DNA from: Clostridia bacterium
GTDB lineage: Bacteria; Bacillota; Clostridia; Oscillospirales; CAG-382
Assembly (NCBI GenBank): GCA_017447445.1
Contig: JAFSNK010000027.1
Span: 1 to 64,000, forward strand
DNA length: 64,000 nt
Direction of reading: 5' to 3'
Below, piece by piece: positions 22,741 through 33,119 of the stretch. The translations under genes and the position numbers were made by a program. The stretch's first letter is position 1. Every line of letters starts with the position of its first letter. The notes under the pieces are model-generated. The model worked only from the letters and a program-made list of their open reading frames with translations, ran no database searches and was not told where the DNA came from.

Positions 22741-24932
22741 ACGTTTCGATAGAAAAAGCCGAAATAATCGCTTTCGGCAAACTCAAAAACGCCGCCGTCG
22801 ATTTCAAACGCGGCATAAATCTGCTTTCCGCGCCCAACGAAAGCGGGAAGACCACGCTCGCGGCGTTCATAAAATTCGTTTTCTACGGCTACGCGGGCGG
22901 CAGGAACCAGGCGCTTGCCGAAAACGAGCGCAAGCTCTACACCCCCTGGGACGGCGATTTTTCCGCCGGCTCCGTCACGCTGGAGGCGGACGGCGCGCGG
23001 TACACCGTCGAAAGGCGCTGCCTGCCCTCCGGCAAGGAGACGGTGACCGTTACGGACCGCGCCACCGGGAAGCCCGCGTTCGCGGGGGAAGTCCCCGGCG
23101 AAGCGTTTTTCGGCGTAAGCGAGGACGTGTTCGCGCGGACTCTCTTCTTCCGGCAGCTCACCCTGCCGCAGAGCAAGGACGAGCTGCTTGCCGACCGGCT
23201 TTCCAACATCGCCATAAGCGCCGACGAGCAGATAAACACCGGGAAGGCGATATCCCGCCTGAACGACGCGAAGAACGAGCTTAAAAACCGGCTCGGCAAC
23301 GGGATCATCCCGCAGCTCCGCCGCAGGAGCGAGGAGCTTTCGTTAAGCATTACCGAATCGCTGCGTCTGCGCGGGGAGGCGGAAAAGGTGCGCGCCCGTA
23401 TCGAGGAGCGCGCTCCGACGCTCGAAACCGACAAAAAGAAGCTTGCGGCGCTTAACTGCGAGCGAACGAATATCGAAAAATACGAGGCGCTCGCGAAGTT
23501 AAACAATATCGAAAGATTAAAGCGCGAGGAGGCGGACGCCGCGGCGGAATACGAGCGCTCCGCTTCCGCGCTGAAAAGTCTGGACGGCATAAATTCCGCC
23601 CTGCGCGAGCTTTCGGCGATAAACAGCGAATACGTCGCGGAAAAGACGCGCGCCGCGTCCGCGGCGGAAGCGCTGAACGAGGCGGAGGCGGCGCGGCACG
23701 GGCTGGAGGAGCAGATGCCGTTCGGCATAGCCGAGGCGAAGGAGGCGGGCAGGGAGCTGGAAAAGCACACCCGCCGGGTATATTTTTTCGCGGCGGCGGC
23801 GGCGCTGTTCGCTGTCGCGGGGGTGGTCGTGCTCATCGCGGCGAACAAGCTTATCGGCGTGCTGCTGCTCGGAGTCGCGGCTGCGGCTTTGGGCGTGGCG
23901 GGGGCGTTTATCGCCAAGCGCGCGGGAGTGGTCCACCGTCTTAACTTCGATTCCGCCGCCGAGTTCAAGCGCGAACTAGCCCTGCTCCCGCAGAAGGAGG
24001 CGGAGCTCGACGCGCTGGAGGAAAAGCTGAAAACCCTGCGCGAGGGTTACGACAAATGCTTTTCGCGGTGCGGGAGGCTTAAAAGCCGGCTCGACGAGGG
24101 GATAGGCAAGTATATGGATTCCGACGGCGGCGATTATTCCGAACTGCTCGACACCATGCTTTCGCTATCCACCGACTGCGGTCAGAAACGCGCCGTTTAC
24201 AATATCAAAAAGGAAGAATACGAACGCTCGCTGGAGGGGATAGATCCCGACGCGCTCGCCGAGGAGGCGCGCGGCGCCGAAAAACCCGCGCGTGAAAAGC
24301 AGGAAGTGGATAACGAACTCAGATTCTATTCCAAGCAGTACGAACAGCTCGGCGAACTGCAGAAGCAGGACGAGCTGGCGGCGGCTTCGCTCGAATCGCG
24401 CTCCGGCGACCCGGCGGTGCTGGTGGGCAAAAAGGCGCTGTGCGACGCGCGCGCCGCGGAGTTGGAGCTTAAATACCGCGCCTACGAGGCGGCGATAAAC
24501 GCGATAAACGAATCCGGCGACTATATGAAAAGTATGGTCGCGCCGCGCATAAGCGCCCGCGCCGACGAATATTTCGCCGTCGCGACGGACGGCAGATACG
24601 GCGGGTTCGAGGTGGACACGAAGCTGTCGATGAGCTTCGGCGCCGATTTCCGCAGAAGTTGCGAATATCTTTCCGCCGGCACGCGTGACAGCGCCTATCT
24701 TTCGCTGCGGCTGGCGCTGGCGGATATGCTGTTCGGCGGCAGCGGGGTGCCGATGATACTTGACGACGCTTTCGTCCGGATGGACGACGGGCGCATCCGT
24801 ATGATGGCGCGCGCGTTGGCGGAAGCCGCCGAAAAGCACCAGATAATAATACTTTCGCACGGGGACCGCGAAAAGGACGCCCTGCGCGATATCGGCGCGG
24901 AGTTCGCCGAACCCGTAATAAGAATGGTCTGA
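22737..24932 (+). CDS. YhaN-like SMC/Rad50-type ATPase with internal membrane segments
   Basis: A 731-residue ABC-type ATPase. Walker A is APNESGKTT (residues 32-40). A long coiled coil (about 165-345) is interrupted by two adjacent hydrophobic helices (about 348-388: VYFFAAAAALFAVAGVVVLI and IGVLLLGVAAAALGVAGAF). A second coil follows, then the signature YLSAGTRDSAYLSLRLALAD and Walker B VPMILDDAFVRMDD near 670-690, with a D-loop and IIILSHGDRE switch His. A membrane hairpin in place of a zinc hook is a feature of YhaN rather than SbcC, and would tether the complex to the membrane. Shorter than Bacillus YhaN (over 900 aa). Confidence 0.85.
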   Translation: MNVSIEKAEIIAFGKLKNAAVDFKRGINLLSAPNESGKTTLAAFIKFVFYGYAGGRNQALAENERKLYTPWDGDFSAGSVTLEADGARYTVERRCLPSGKETVTVTDRATGKPAFAGEVPGEAFFGVSEDVFARTLFFRQLTLPQSKDELLADRLSNIAISADEQINTGKAISRLNDAKNELKNRLGNGIIPQLRRRSEELSLSITESLRLRGEAEKVRARIEERAPTLETDKKKLAALNCERTNIEKYEALAKLNNIERLKREEADAAAEYERSASALKSLDGINSALRELSAINSEYVAEKTRAASAAEALNEAEAARHGLEEQMPFGIAEAKEAGRELEKHTRRVYFFAAAAALFAVAGVVVLIAANKLIGVLLLGVAAAALGVAGAFIAKRAGVVHRLNFDSAAEFKRELALLPQKEAELDALEEKLKTLREGYDKCFSRCGRLKSRLDEGIGKYMDSDGGDYSELLDTMLSLSTDCGQKRAVYNIKKEEYERSLEGIDPDALAEEARGAEKPAREKQEVDNELRFYSKQYEQLGELQKQDELAAASLESRSGDPAVLVGKKALCDARAAELELKYRAYEAAINAINESGDYMKSMVAPRISARADEYFAVATDGRYGGFEVDTKLSMSFGADFRRSCEYLSAGTRDSAYLSLRLALADMLFGGSGVPMILDDAFVRMDDGRIRMMARALAEAAEKHQIIILSHGDREKDALRDIGAEFAEPVIRMV

Positions 24933-24939
24933 TTTTGAA

Positions 24940-27009
24940 ATGAACAAGCCGGAACTCACACCCGAAACCTCCATAAGATTCATCCGCGGCGTCGGCGAGG
25001 CGCGCTACGAGGCGTTCCTGCGGCTCGGGATCGAAACGGCGGGCGACCTGCTCGCCTGTTTTCCGCGCGGCTACGAGGAAAGGGGAAGGACCGTTACCAT
25101 ATCGGAGGCGCCGGAGGGCGAGCTCTGCTCGGTGGTCGTAACCGTTTCCGAAACCACGAAACCGGTGCGCATCCGCGGCGGAAAAACTCTTTTCCGTTCG
25201 CTGGTGACCGACGATACCGGGAGTATGGAGCTTTCGTTCTTCAACACTCCGTTTATGGCGAAAACGCTTATCCCCGGCAGAAGATTCCGCGTTTTCGGCA
25301 GGATAAGGCACACGCTTTACGGCAAGGAAATGGTTTCGCCGAAGCTGGAGCCGTTTGCAGAAGGCGGGGAGCTGCCCTATTTCGTCCCGGTCTACCGCGT
25401 TTCGCCGCCGCTTACCCAGAAGACCTTTGCTTCCGCGGTGAAAAACGCGCTTCCGCTTTGCGATAAGATGCAAAACGTTTTGCCCGAAAGTATGATAAAA
25501 GCCCGCGGGCTCATGAGCCGCGGCGACGCGGTCCGCGTACTGCATTCGCCGCGCGGCGCGGAGGAGCTCGCCCGGGCGAAACGCACGATGGCGTTCGAGA
25601 CGGTAACGGTGTTCCGGCTCGCGCTGGCGCGGCTGCGCAGCGATTCCTCGGGCGAGCGCGCGGTCCCGTTGGGATTAAAGGGCAGCGGCGCGAAGCTGTT
25701 TTTCGATTCGCTGCCGTTCACGCTGACCGGGGCTCAGCAGCGCGCGGTAAAGGAGATATTTTCCGATCTCGCGCGGGAGCGTCCCATGGCGCGGCTTTTG
25801 CAGGGCGACGTCGGCAGCGGAAAGACCGCGGTAGCCGCTGCGGCGATATATCTGTGTGTGAAAAACGGGTATCAGGCGTGTATGATGGCGCCTACCGAGA
25901 TACTCGCGCAGCAGCATAAAAAAACGCTGGACAAGCTGCTTTCGCCGTTCGGCATAAAAACCGTTCTGCTCGTTTCGGGGCTCCCGGCGGCGGAAAAACG
26001 CGCCGCCCGCGCCGCGCTCGCAAGCGGCGAAGCAGACGTTGCGGTCGGCACGCACGCGCTTATCACCGGCGATACCGCGTTCCATAACTGCGCGCTCGTC
26101 GTTACCGACGAACAGCACCGCTTCGGCGTGGCTCAGCGCGCCGCGCTGCTGGGCAAAAGCGAACGCGACGGCAGGCGCGCCCATATGCTCGTTATGTCCG
26201 CCACGCCCATCCCGCGGTCGCTTTCGCTTATCATCTACGGCGACCTGGACGTTTCGCTGCTGGACGAGCTCCCGCCCGGGCGGCAGAAGATCGAAACGCG
26301 CGTGGTGCGCGGCGAGGATATGGAAAAGGTGTTCGCGTTCATCCGCAGGGAGACCGGGTCCGGCGGCAGGGCGTATATCGTCTGCCCGCTGGTGGAGGAA
26401 AGCGAAAATTCCGAAAAGCGCGCCGCGGAAAGCTATTTCGGATACCTCACGCAGGGACCGTTGAAAGGGATCCCCGCCGGGTTGATCCACGGCAGACTGA
26501 AGCAGGCGGAAAAGGAAGCGGCGATGGCGGCGTTTTCCTCGGGGGAGACGAAGGTGCTTGTTTCCACCACGGTCATAGAAGTCGGGGTAGACGTCCCGGA
26601 AGCCACGGTCATGCTTGTCGAGAACGCCGAATCGTTCGGGCTTTCACAGCTCCACCAGCTTCGCGGAAGGATCGGCAGGGGTACCCGCCGTTCGGTCTGC
26701 ATACTCGTGAACGGCGGCGGCGGGAACGAAGCGGCGGACCGCCTGCGCATAATGCGCGACACCTCGGACGGCTTCAAGGTCGCGGAGGCGGACCTGCAGC
26801 GCCGCGGCCCCGGCGATTTCTTCGGCGAACGGCAAAGCGGCGAATTCTCGCTCGCGTTTTCGGCGATAAGCGATATGTCTGTCCTGCGCGAGACGGACGG
26901 GATAGTGAAAGAGCTCCGCGCGCGCGAGGGCGAAAAGGAATACGCTCCGCTGTTCGCGGCGGCTTCCCGATTCCTTCAGAAAACCGGCGGCAGCAAGACC
27001 GTGAACTGA
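24940..27009 (+). CDS. recG: ATP-dependent DNA helicase RecG
   Basis: A 689-residue helicase that remodels stalled forks and branched DNA. The N-terminal wedge/OB domain spans about 1-200. Superfamily 2 motifs follow: LTGAQQRAVKEIFSD, LLQGDVGSGKTAVAA (Walker A), MAPTEILAQQH, the RecG-specific VVTDEQHRFGV (DEQH), MSATPIPRSL, VSTTVIEVGVDVPEATVM and QLHQLRGRIGRG. The TRG-like C-terminal segment GDFFGERQSGEFSL is present. The ATG at 24940 lies 8 nt after the ATPase stop with no good Shine-Dalgarno, so expression probably depends on translational coupling. Confidence 0.95.
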   Translation: MNKPELTPETSIRFIRGVGEARYEAFLRLGIETAGDLLACFPRGYEERGRTVTISEAPEGELCSVVVTVSETTKPVRIRGGKTLFRSLVTDDTGSMELSFFNTPFMAKTLIPGRRFRVFGRIRHTLYGKEMVSPKLEPFAEGGELPYFVPVYRVSPPLTQKTFASAVKNALPLCDKMQNVLPESMIKARGLMSRGDAVRVLHSPRGAEELARAKRTMAFETVTVFRLALARLRSDSSGERAVPLGLKGSGAKLFFDSLPFTLTGAQQRAVKEIFSDLARERPMARLLQGDVGSGKTAVAAAAIYLCVKNGYQACMMAPTEILAQQHKKTLDKLLSPFGIKTVLLVSGLPAAEKRAARAALASGEADVAVGTHALITGDTAFHNCALVVTDEQHRFGVAQRAALLGKSERDGRRAHMLVMSATPIPRSLSLIIYGDLDVSLLDELPPGRQKIETRVVRGEDMEKVFAFIRRETGSGGRAYIVCPLVEESENSEKRAAESYFGYLTQGPLKGIPAGLIHGRLKQAEKEAAMAAFSSGETKVLVSTTVIEVGVDVPEATVMLVENAESFGLSQLHQLRGRIGRGTRRSVCILVNGGGGNEAADRLRIMRDTSDGFKVAEADLQRRGPGDFFGERQSGEFSLAFSAISDMSVLRETDGIVKELRAREGEKEYAPLFAAASRFLQKTGGSKTVN

Positions 27010-27076
27010 ATAAAAAACGCTTCCGCTTTGAAAAAACGAATTTGATTATTCATTATAAACTTATAAGCCGCAGGAA

Positions 27077-27096
27077 GAAAACGCCAAGGCGTTTTC
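27077..27096 (+). terminator. Short GAAAACGCC-family hairpin after recG
   Basis: GAAAACGCC-aa-GGCGTTTTC in the 118-nt gap between recG and dus. The gap also holds repeated ATTCATTAT words. There is no long U tract, so termination is uncertain. Confidence 0.4.
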
Positions 27097-27127
27097 GGAC
27101 TCAATCATTCATTTTTGATCATTCATT

Positions 27128-28060
27128 ATGTACCACAACGTCTTTCTCGCCCCTATGGCGGGCATTACCGACCACGCGTTCCGCGCTATCTGCATGGAAT
27201 ACGGCGCGGATCACTGCGTGACCGAGCTGATAAGCGCCAAAGCGGTGGTCTACGGCGACAAAAAGACCGAATCGCTCGCACGGTTATACCCCGACGAGCG
27301 CCCCGCGGCGATCCAGATCTTCGGCAGCGAGCCGGAGATAATGGCGCGCGCCGCGTACCGGCTTTTGCGCTTCTCGCCGGAATTCATAGACATTAATATG
27401 GGCTGTCCGATGCCGAAGCTGGTTCAGAACGGCGAGGGCTGCGCTCTTATGCGCTCGCCCGCCCTGTGCGAAAGGATCGTAAAAGCCGTTTCCTCCGCCG
27501 TGAACGTCCCCGTCACCTGCAAGATAAGGCGGGAATGCGACGAGGGCGCGGACAACGCTCCGGAGGTGGCGCGCGCCTGCGAATCCGGCGGCGCGGGCAT
27601 GATCTTCGTCCACGGGCGCACACGCGCCCAGCTTTATTCCGGGCGCGCCGACCGCGGCTGCATACGCCGGGTAAAGGAAGCAGTCGGAATACCCGTTATA
27701 GCCAACGGCGACGTAAGATGCGGCGCCGACTGCGCGGATATCCTGCGCGAGACCGGGGCGGACGGAGTTATGGTCGGCAGGGGCGCCTACGGCAGCCCCT
27801 GGGTGTTTGCGGAGATAAAGGCATTTTCGGAGGGCAGGGATTACGTTCCGCCGACGAACGCCGAAAAGCGCGGACTGCTTCTGCGCCAGCTCGAAACCGT
27901 GATCGCCGACAAGGGCGAACGCGGCGTCGCGGAGTTCCGCCACCATCTGCTGCAATACTGCAAAGGGTTCCCCGGCTCCGCCGCGCTGCGGGCGGATATC
28001 GCCTCGGTAAAGGACCGCGCGTCCGCGAGGGAAGCGATTTTTCGCGTTTTCGGAGAATAA
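27128..28060 (+). CDS. dusB: tRNA-dihydrouridine synthase
   Basis: A 310-residue flavoenzyme that reduces uridine in the tRNA D-loop. Typical parts: LAPMAGITDHAFRAIC (FMN site), DINMGCPMPKLVQNGEGCAL with the catalytic Cys, VTCKIRRECDEG, GAGMIFVHGRTRAQLYSGRA, IPVIANGDV and GVMVGRGAYGSPWVF. The family is certain; the DusB subtype is the usual one in Firmicutes. The ATG follows ATTCATT with no recognisable Shine-Dalgarno, unusual in this window. No promoter is clear. Confidence 0.92.
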   Translation: MYHNVFLAPMAGITDHAFRAICMEYGADHCVTELISAKAVVYGDKKTESLARLYPDERPAAIQIFGSEPEIMARAAYRLLRFSPEFIDINMGCPMPKLVQNGEGCALMRSPALCERIVKAVSSAVNVPVTCKIRRECDEGADNAPEVARACESGGAGMIFVHGRTRAQLYSGRADRGCIRRVKEAVGIPVIANGDVRCGADCADILRETGADGVMVGRGAYGSPWVFAEIKAFSEGRDYVPPTNAEKRGLLLRQLETVIADKGERGVAEFRHHLLQYCKGFPGSAALRADIASVKDRASAREAIFRVFGE

Positions 28061-28064
28061 ACGC

Positions 28065-28092
28065 TTGAAAAAACAAAAATATATGATATAAT
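28065..28092 (+). promoter_or_regulatory. Promoter of the 28119 dockerin gene
   Basis: TTGAAA (28065-28070), 16-nt spacer, TATAAT (28087-28092), starting just past the dus stop. Confidence 0.65.
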
Positions 28093-28118
28093 GTTCATAT
28101 AAAAAACAAGGAGAAGCG

Positions 28119-29150
28119 ATGATGAAAAAACTGATTGCGTTCCTGCTTTGCGTTATAATGCTCGTTCCTTTCTGCGCCGTCGCCGAGGACGGCACGGAGA
28201 CGATGATCTTCGACAACGAGGGCAACCCCATAATCACCCTGCCCGGCGGCCAAACGACGGCGATACTCTGGGGCGAGCTGGAGCTCGTGCTCAACGCCAA
28301 ATCCAGGCCTCCGTTCCCCGTTTCCAACGGCGTCTACGACGTTTACGGAGTCCCCTGCACGACGGCGACGGGATATCTCGGCACCGACGATAAATATCAC
28401 CTTTACATAACGCTCGAAGACGCGCTTACGGGCGCCGAAGCGGCGGGGCTGCTCGCCGAAGCCGAACAGGTCGAATCGGTAAAGCCGCGCCTCCCCGATT
28501 ACAGCGATTATCTGGAGCACCGCCCGCTTAAACGCGGCGACGTGAATATGAACGGCAAGCGCGACGCCGCCGACTACGCGATGTGCAAACGCGCCTATCT
28601 GGGCAACTACGAAATAACCGATAAAAGCCAGTTCTACTGCGCCGACGTTAACGGCAACGGAAATATCGACACCAAGGACTACGCCATGATAAAGCGCAGC
28701 TACCTCGGCAACTACCTTATAAAGTTCGCTTCGGTGTTCGAGGACGACTGCGAACCGATGCGCTGCTATCTCAAGGACAGGTTCACCCGTGTGAACGGCC
28801 TTGCGAGCGACGTCAATTCGGACGGAAAGATCGATTACACGGATATCAAAGCGAAGCGCGAGGATATTTTCGTGGGGATAATCGTCTACGGCTACGGCAA
28901 GGACAGCGACGTGTTCCTTACCGAGGTGTTCGACATGAAGGATAAAAGCAACGAGGAGAACCGGCTTATCGTTTACAGATACGGCGAAAGGACGTTCGCG
29001 CTCAATTCTCTCGCAAAGGTCACGGACGGCGAGCGGTTCTATACCGTGAGGGAAGCTTACGACGCCGGGATACTCACCTCGCTCGATCTGGAGGATATGT
29101 GCGCGAATTTCGAGATATCCGGAGTCGCGGTGGAAGAAACGCTTAAATAA
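28119..29150 (+). CDS. Secreted protein with type I dockerin domain
   Basis: A 343-residue secreted protein. Signal peptide at residues 1-22 (MMKKLIAFLLCVIMLVPFCAVA). Residues about 25-135 are unrecognised. A dockerin lies at about 147-208, with two calcium loops (GDVNMNGKRDAADYAMCKRA and DVNGNGNIDTKDYAMIKRSY). A third partial loop, SDVNSDGKIDYTDIKAKRED, occurs near 236, then a C-terminal domain of unknown type. Dockerins bind cohesins on scaffold proteins, as in cellulosomes; no cohesin is in the window. Two ATG codons (28119, 28122) share the AAGGAG at 28108-28113. The second dockerin protein at 61417 has the same DYAMxKR signature. Confidence 0.85.
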   Translation: MMKKLIAFLLCVIMLVPFCAVAEDGTETMIFDNEGNPIITLPGGQTTAILWGELELVLNAKSRPPFPVSNGVYDVYGVPCTTATGYLGTDDKYHLYITLEDALTGAEAAGLLAEAEQVESVKPRLPDYSDYLEHRPLKRGDVNMNGKRDAADYAMCKRAYLGNYEITDKSQFYCADVNGNGNIDTKDYAMIKRSYLGNYLIKFASVFEDDCEPMRCYLKDRFTRVNGLASDVNSDGKIDYTDIKAKREDIFVGIIVYGYGKDSDVFLTEVFDMKDKSNEENRLIVYRYGERTFALNSLAKVTDGERFYTVREAYDAGILTSLDLEDMCANFEISGVAVEETLK

Positions 29151-29165
29151 ACGCATAAACAAGTT

Positions 29166-29198
29166 GCCGCGGGGAACTAAAAATCCCCGCGGTTTTTC
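29166..29198 (+). terminator. Intrinsic terminator
   Basis: CCGCGGGGA - actaaaaa - TCCCCGCGG followed by TTTTTCTTT. Confidence 0.85.
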
Positions 29199-29227
29199 TT
29201 TACATCCGCGGCGGTTTGTGGTATAAT
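29199..29227 (+). promoter_or_regulatory. Promoter of tex
   Basis: TTTACA (29199-29204), 17-nt spacer, TATAAT (29222-29227), 28 nt before the start codon. Confidence 0.75.
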
Positions 29228-29255
29228 AAAAAAAGCATACGCACGGAGGAACTAT

Positions 29256-31400
29256 ATGGACGTAATCGCAAAACTTGCAGAAGAACTGAAAATACGCGCA
29301 TCTCAGGCGGAAGCCGCGGTAAAGCTTATCGACGAGGGCAACACCATCCCGTTCATCGCCCGCTACCGCAAGGAGGCGACCGGCTCGCTGAACGACGAGA
29401 TACTGCGCGAGCTGGGCGAAAAGCTGGAATCCTACCGCGCGCTGGACGCTCGCCGCGCGGACGTTCGCCGGCTTATCGACGAGCAGGGAAAGCTTACCCT
29501 GGAGCTTGAGGAGGCGATAGAAAAGGCGCAGACGCTTGCCGAGCTGGAGGATATATACCGCCCCTACCGCCCGAAGCGCCGCACGCGCGCCTCGATCGCC
29601 GCGGAGGCGGGGCTGGGCCCGCTCGCAGAGCTTATGCTGGAGCAGCGCCGCGACGTGGATATAGAAGCCGAGGCGGAGAGATTCTTAAACCCCGAAAAGA
29701 AGATAGAGACCGCCGCCGACGCGCTGAACGGCGCGAAGGACATTATAGCGGAGCAGGTCTCCGACAACGCGGAATTCCGCAAGTGGATAAGGGAATACAC
29801 CGCGAAGAACGGCAAGCTCGTTTCCAGGGCGAAGACGGAGGAGGACAGCGTCTACCGGCTTTACTACGACTATTCGGAGCCGCTTGCGAAGATCCCCTCT
29901 CACCGCGTGCTGGCTATAAACCGCGGCGAAAACGAGGGCGTGCTTTCCGTTAAGGTGGATGTCGACGGCGATTATATCTGCACCTGGTTAAAGGGGCAGA
30001 CGCTTTCGGCAAAGGATTCCGGTTCCTCTAAATACGTCGCCGAGGCGACGGAGGACGGATACGAACGCCTCATCGCCCCCTCGGTGCAGACCGAGATGCG
30101 CAATATGCTTACCGATTCCGCGCAGGAGCAGGCGATAAAGGTGTTCGGCGAGAACCTTAAAAACCTGCTTATGCTGCCTCCGGTGCGCGGAAAGCGCGTT
30201 ATGGGCTTCGACCCGGCGTACCGCACGGGATGCAAGATCGCCGTCGTGGACGAGATAGGCAACGTGCTTGACACCGCCGTGGTATATCCCACTCCGCCGC
30301 AGAACAAAACGGAGGAAGCCAAGGAGAAATTAAAACGCCTTATCGAAAAGCACAGGGTGGATATAATCTCCATCGGCAACGGCACCGCGTCCAAGGAAAG
30401 CGAGATATTCGTCGCCGGGATGCTTAAAGAGCTCGACCGCCCGGTAAGCTATATAATGACCAACGAGGCGGGCGCTTCGGTCTATTCCGCCTCCAAGCTC
30501 GCGGCGGAGGAGTTCCCGCAGTTCGACGTTTCGCTGCGAAGCGCCGTCTCAATCGCACGCAGACTTCAGGACCCGTTGGCGGAGCTGGTGAAGATCGACC
30601 CGAAAGCCATCGGCGTGGGGCAGTATCAGCACGACTGCGACGCGAAAGCGCTCGACTGCTCGCTTGCCGGAGTGGTGGAATCCTGCGTTTCCGGCGTCGG
30701 CGCCGACCTGAACACCGCTTCCGCTTCGCTGCTCGCGCATATCGCCGGGATAAATTCCAAGATCGCAAAAAGCATTTGCGAATACCGCGCCTCGGCAAAA
30801 AGGTTCCGCACCCGCGCGGAGCTGTTAAAGGTAAAAGGTATCGGCGAAAAGGCGTATAAACAGTGCGTCGGCTTCCTGCGGGTGCCCGAAAGCGCCGAGG
30901 TGCTGGACAACACCTCCGTCCACCCGGAAAGCTACGGCGCGGCGTACGCCCTGCTCGAAAAGCTCGGATATACCGCGGAGGACGTGCGCGCAAGGAAAAT
31001 AAAGGACGTGCGCGCCCGCGCGGACGGGAAAAACGCGCAGAAGCTCGCTTCCGAGATCGGGATCGGCGTGCCTACGCTGAACGATATCGTTTCGGAGCTT
31101 GAAAAGCCCGGGCGCGACCCGCGCGACGAGCTGCCGCCCCAGATACTTCGCACCGACGCGATGGATATTTCCTGTCTCAAACAGGGGATGGAGTTTATGG
31201 GCACCGTGCGCAACGTGGCGGATTTCGGCGCGTTCGTGGATATCGGCGTGCATCAGGACGGACTGGTGCATATAAGCAAGCTCGCAAAGCGTTTCGTAAA
31301 GCGCGCTTCGGACGTCGTGAAAGTCGGCGACATTATAAAAGTGAGAGTTATTGACGTCGACGTTGCAAAAAAACGCATTTCTTTGGAAAAAATCGATTAA
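29256..31400 (+). CDS. tex: Tex family RNA-binding transcription accessory protein
   Basis: A 714-residue protein with the full Tex layout: helical N-terminus (NTIPFIARYRKEATGSL), YqgF-like nuclease-fold domain from about 315 (GFDPAYRTGCKIAVVDEIG), helix-hairpin-helix region (VGADLNTASASLL, LLKVKGIGEKAYKQCVGFLR) and a C-terminal S1 domain from about 640 (GMEFMGTVRNVADFGAFVDI). Tex binds nucleic acid and influences transcription and stress tolerance; its precise role is unsettled. A ribosome binding site (ACGGAGG) precedes the ATG. Own promoter, monocistronic as far as visible. Confidence 0.95.
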   Translation: MDVIAKLAEELKIRASQAEAAVKLIDEGNTIPFIARYRKEATGSLNDEILRELGEKLESYRALDARRADVRRLIDEQGKLTLELEEAIEKAQTLAELEDIYRPYRPKRRTRASIAAEAGLGPLAELMLEQRRDVDIEAEAERFLNPEKKIETAADALNGAKDIIAEQVSDNAEFRKWIREYTAKNGKLVSRAKTEEDSVYRLYYDYSEPLAKIPSHRVLAINRGENEGVLSVKVDVDGDYICTWLKGQTLSAKDSGSSKYVAEATEDGYERLIAPSVQTEMRNMLTDSAQEQAIKVFGENLKNLLMLPPVRGKRVMGFDPAYRTGCKIAVVDEIGNVLDTAVVYPTPPQNKTEEAKEKLKRLIEKHRVDIISIGNGTASKESEIFVAGMLKELDRPVSYIMTNEAGASVYSASKLAAEEFPQFDVSLRSAVSIARRLQDPLAELVKIDPKAIGVGQYQHDCDAKALDCSLAGVVESCVSGVGADLNTASASLLAHIAGINSKIAKSICEYRASAKRFRTRAELLKVKGIGEKAYKQCVGFLRVPESAEVLDNTSVHPESYGAAYALLEKLGYTAEDVRARKIKDVRARADGKNAQKLASEIGIGVPTLNDIVSELEKPGRDPRDELPPQILRTDAMDISCLKQGMEFMGTVRNVADFGAFVDIGVHQDGLVHISKLAKRFVKRASDVVKVGDIIKVRVIDVDVAKKRISLEKID

Positions 31401-31438
31401 AAACCGCGTAAAAATCGAATAAATATGCAATTTTTCTA

Positions 31439-31467
31439 TTGCAATCCTGCAAATCGCGTAGTATAAT
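31439..31467 (+). promoter_or_regulatory. Promoter of gdhA
   Basis: TTGCAA (31439-31444), 17-nt spacer, TATAAT (31462-31467), 29 nt before the start codon. Confidence 0.75.
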
Positions 31468-31469
31468 AA

Positions 31470-32840
<1,371 letters not shown>

Positions 32841-33017
32841 TACCCCAAAAGTGCAGGCGCTTTCCGGGAAGCGACGGAAAAAGCAGATTGATCAAGGCAT
32901 AACAAAAGGAGGCGTGAGGGCGGCTCTTCGTAAGGAAGCGCCGCCTTCCGGCATTTCAGGCGTGTTCGGGTTGTTGTCTCTATGGCTTCTTCTCGCCCAC
33001 AAAAGGCAAAACTCTTA

Positions 33018-33028
33018 CTGACAGTAGG
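33018..33028 (+). promoter_or_regulatory. Small palindrome TACTG-a-CAGTA upstream of the XRE gene
   Basis: An 11-bp perfect palindrome 92 nt before the regulator start, of a size used by XRE-family operators. No convincing promoter overlaps it, so the role is a guess. Confidence 0.3.
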
Positions 33029-33119
33029 AAAAATAAAATCCAATTGATATGATCGGTCTGTTCACTTTTCAGTTTTCATGCAGTATAATCATCCACAGAA
33101 ACACAAAGGAGGCGGGCAC

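Noticed and set aside
22737-24932. Canonical SbcC
   Set aside because: No zinc-hook CxxC; two membrane helices occupy the middle of the coil, and the protein is much shorter than SbcC, so YhaN is the better match.
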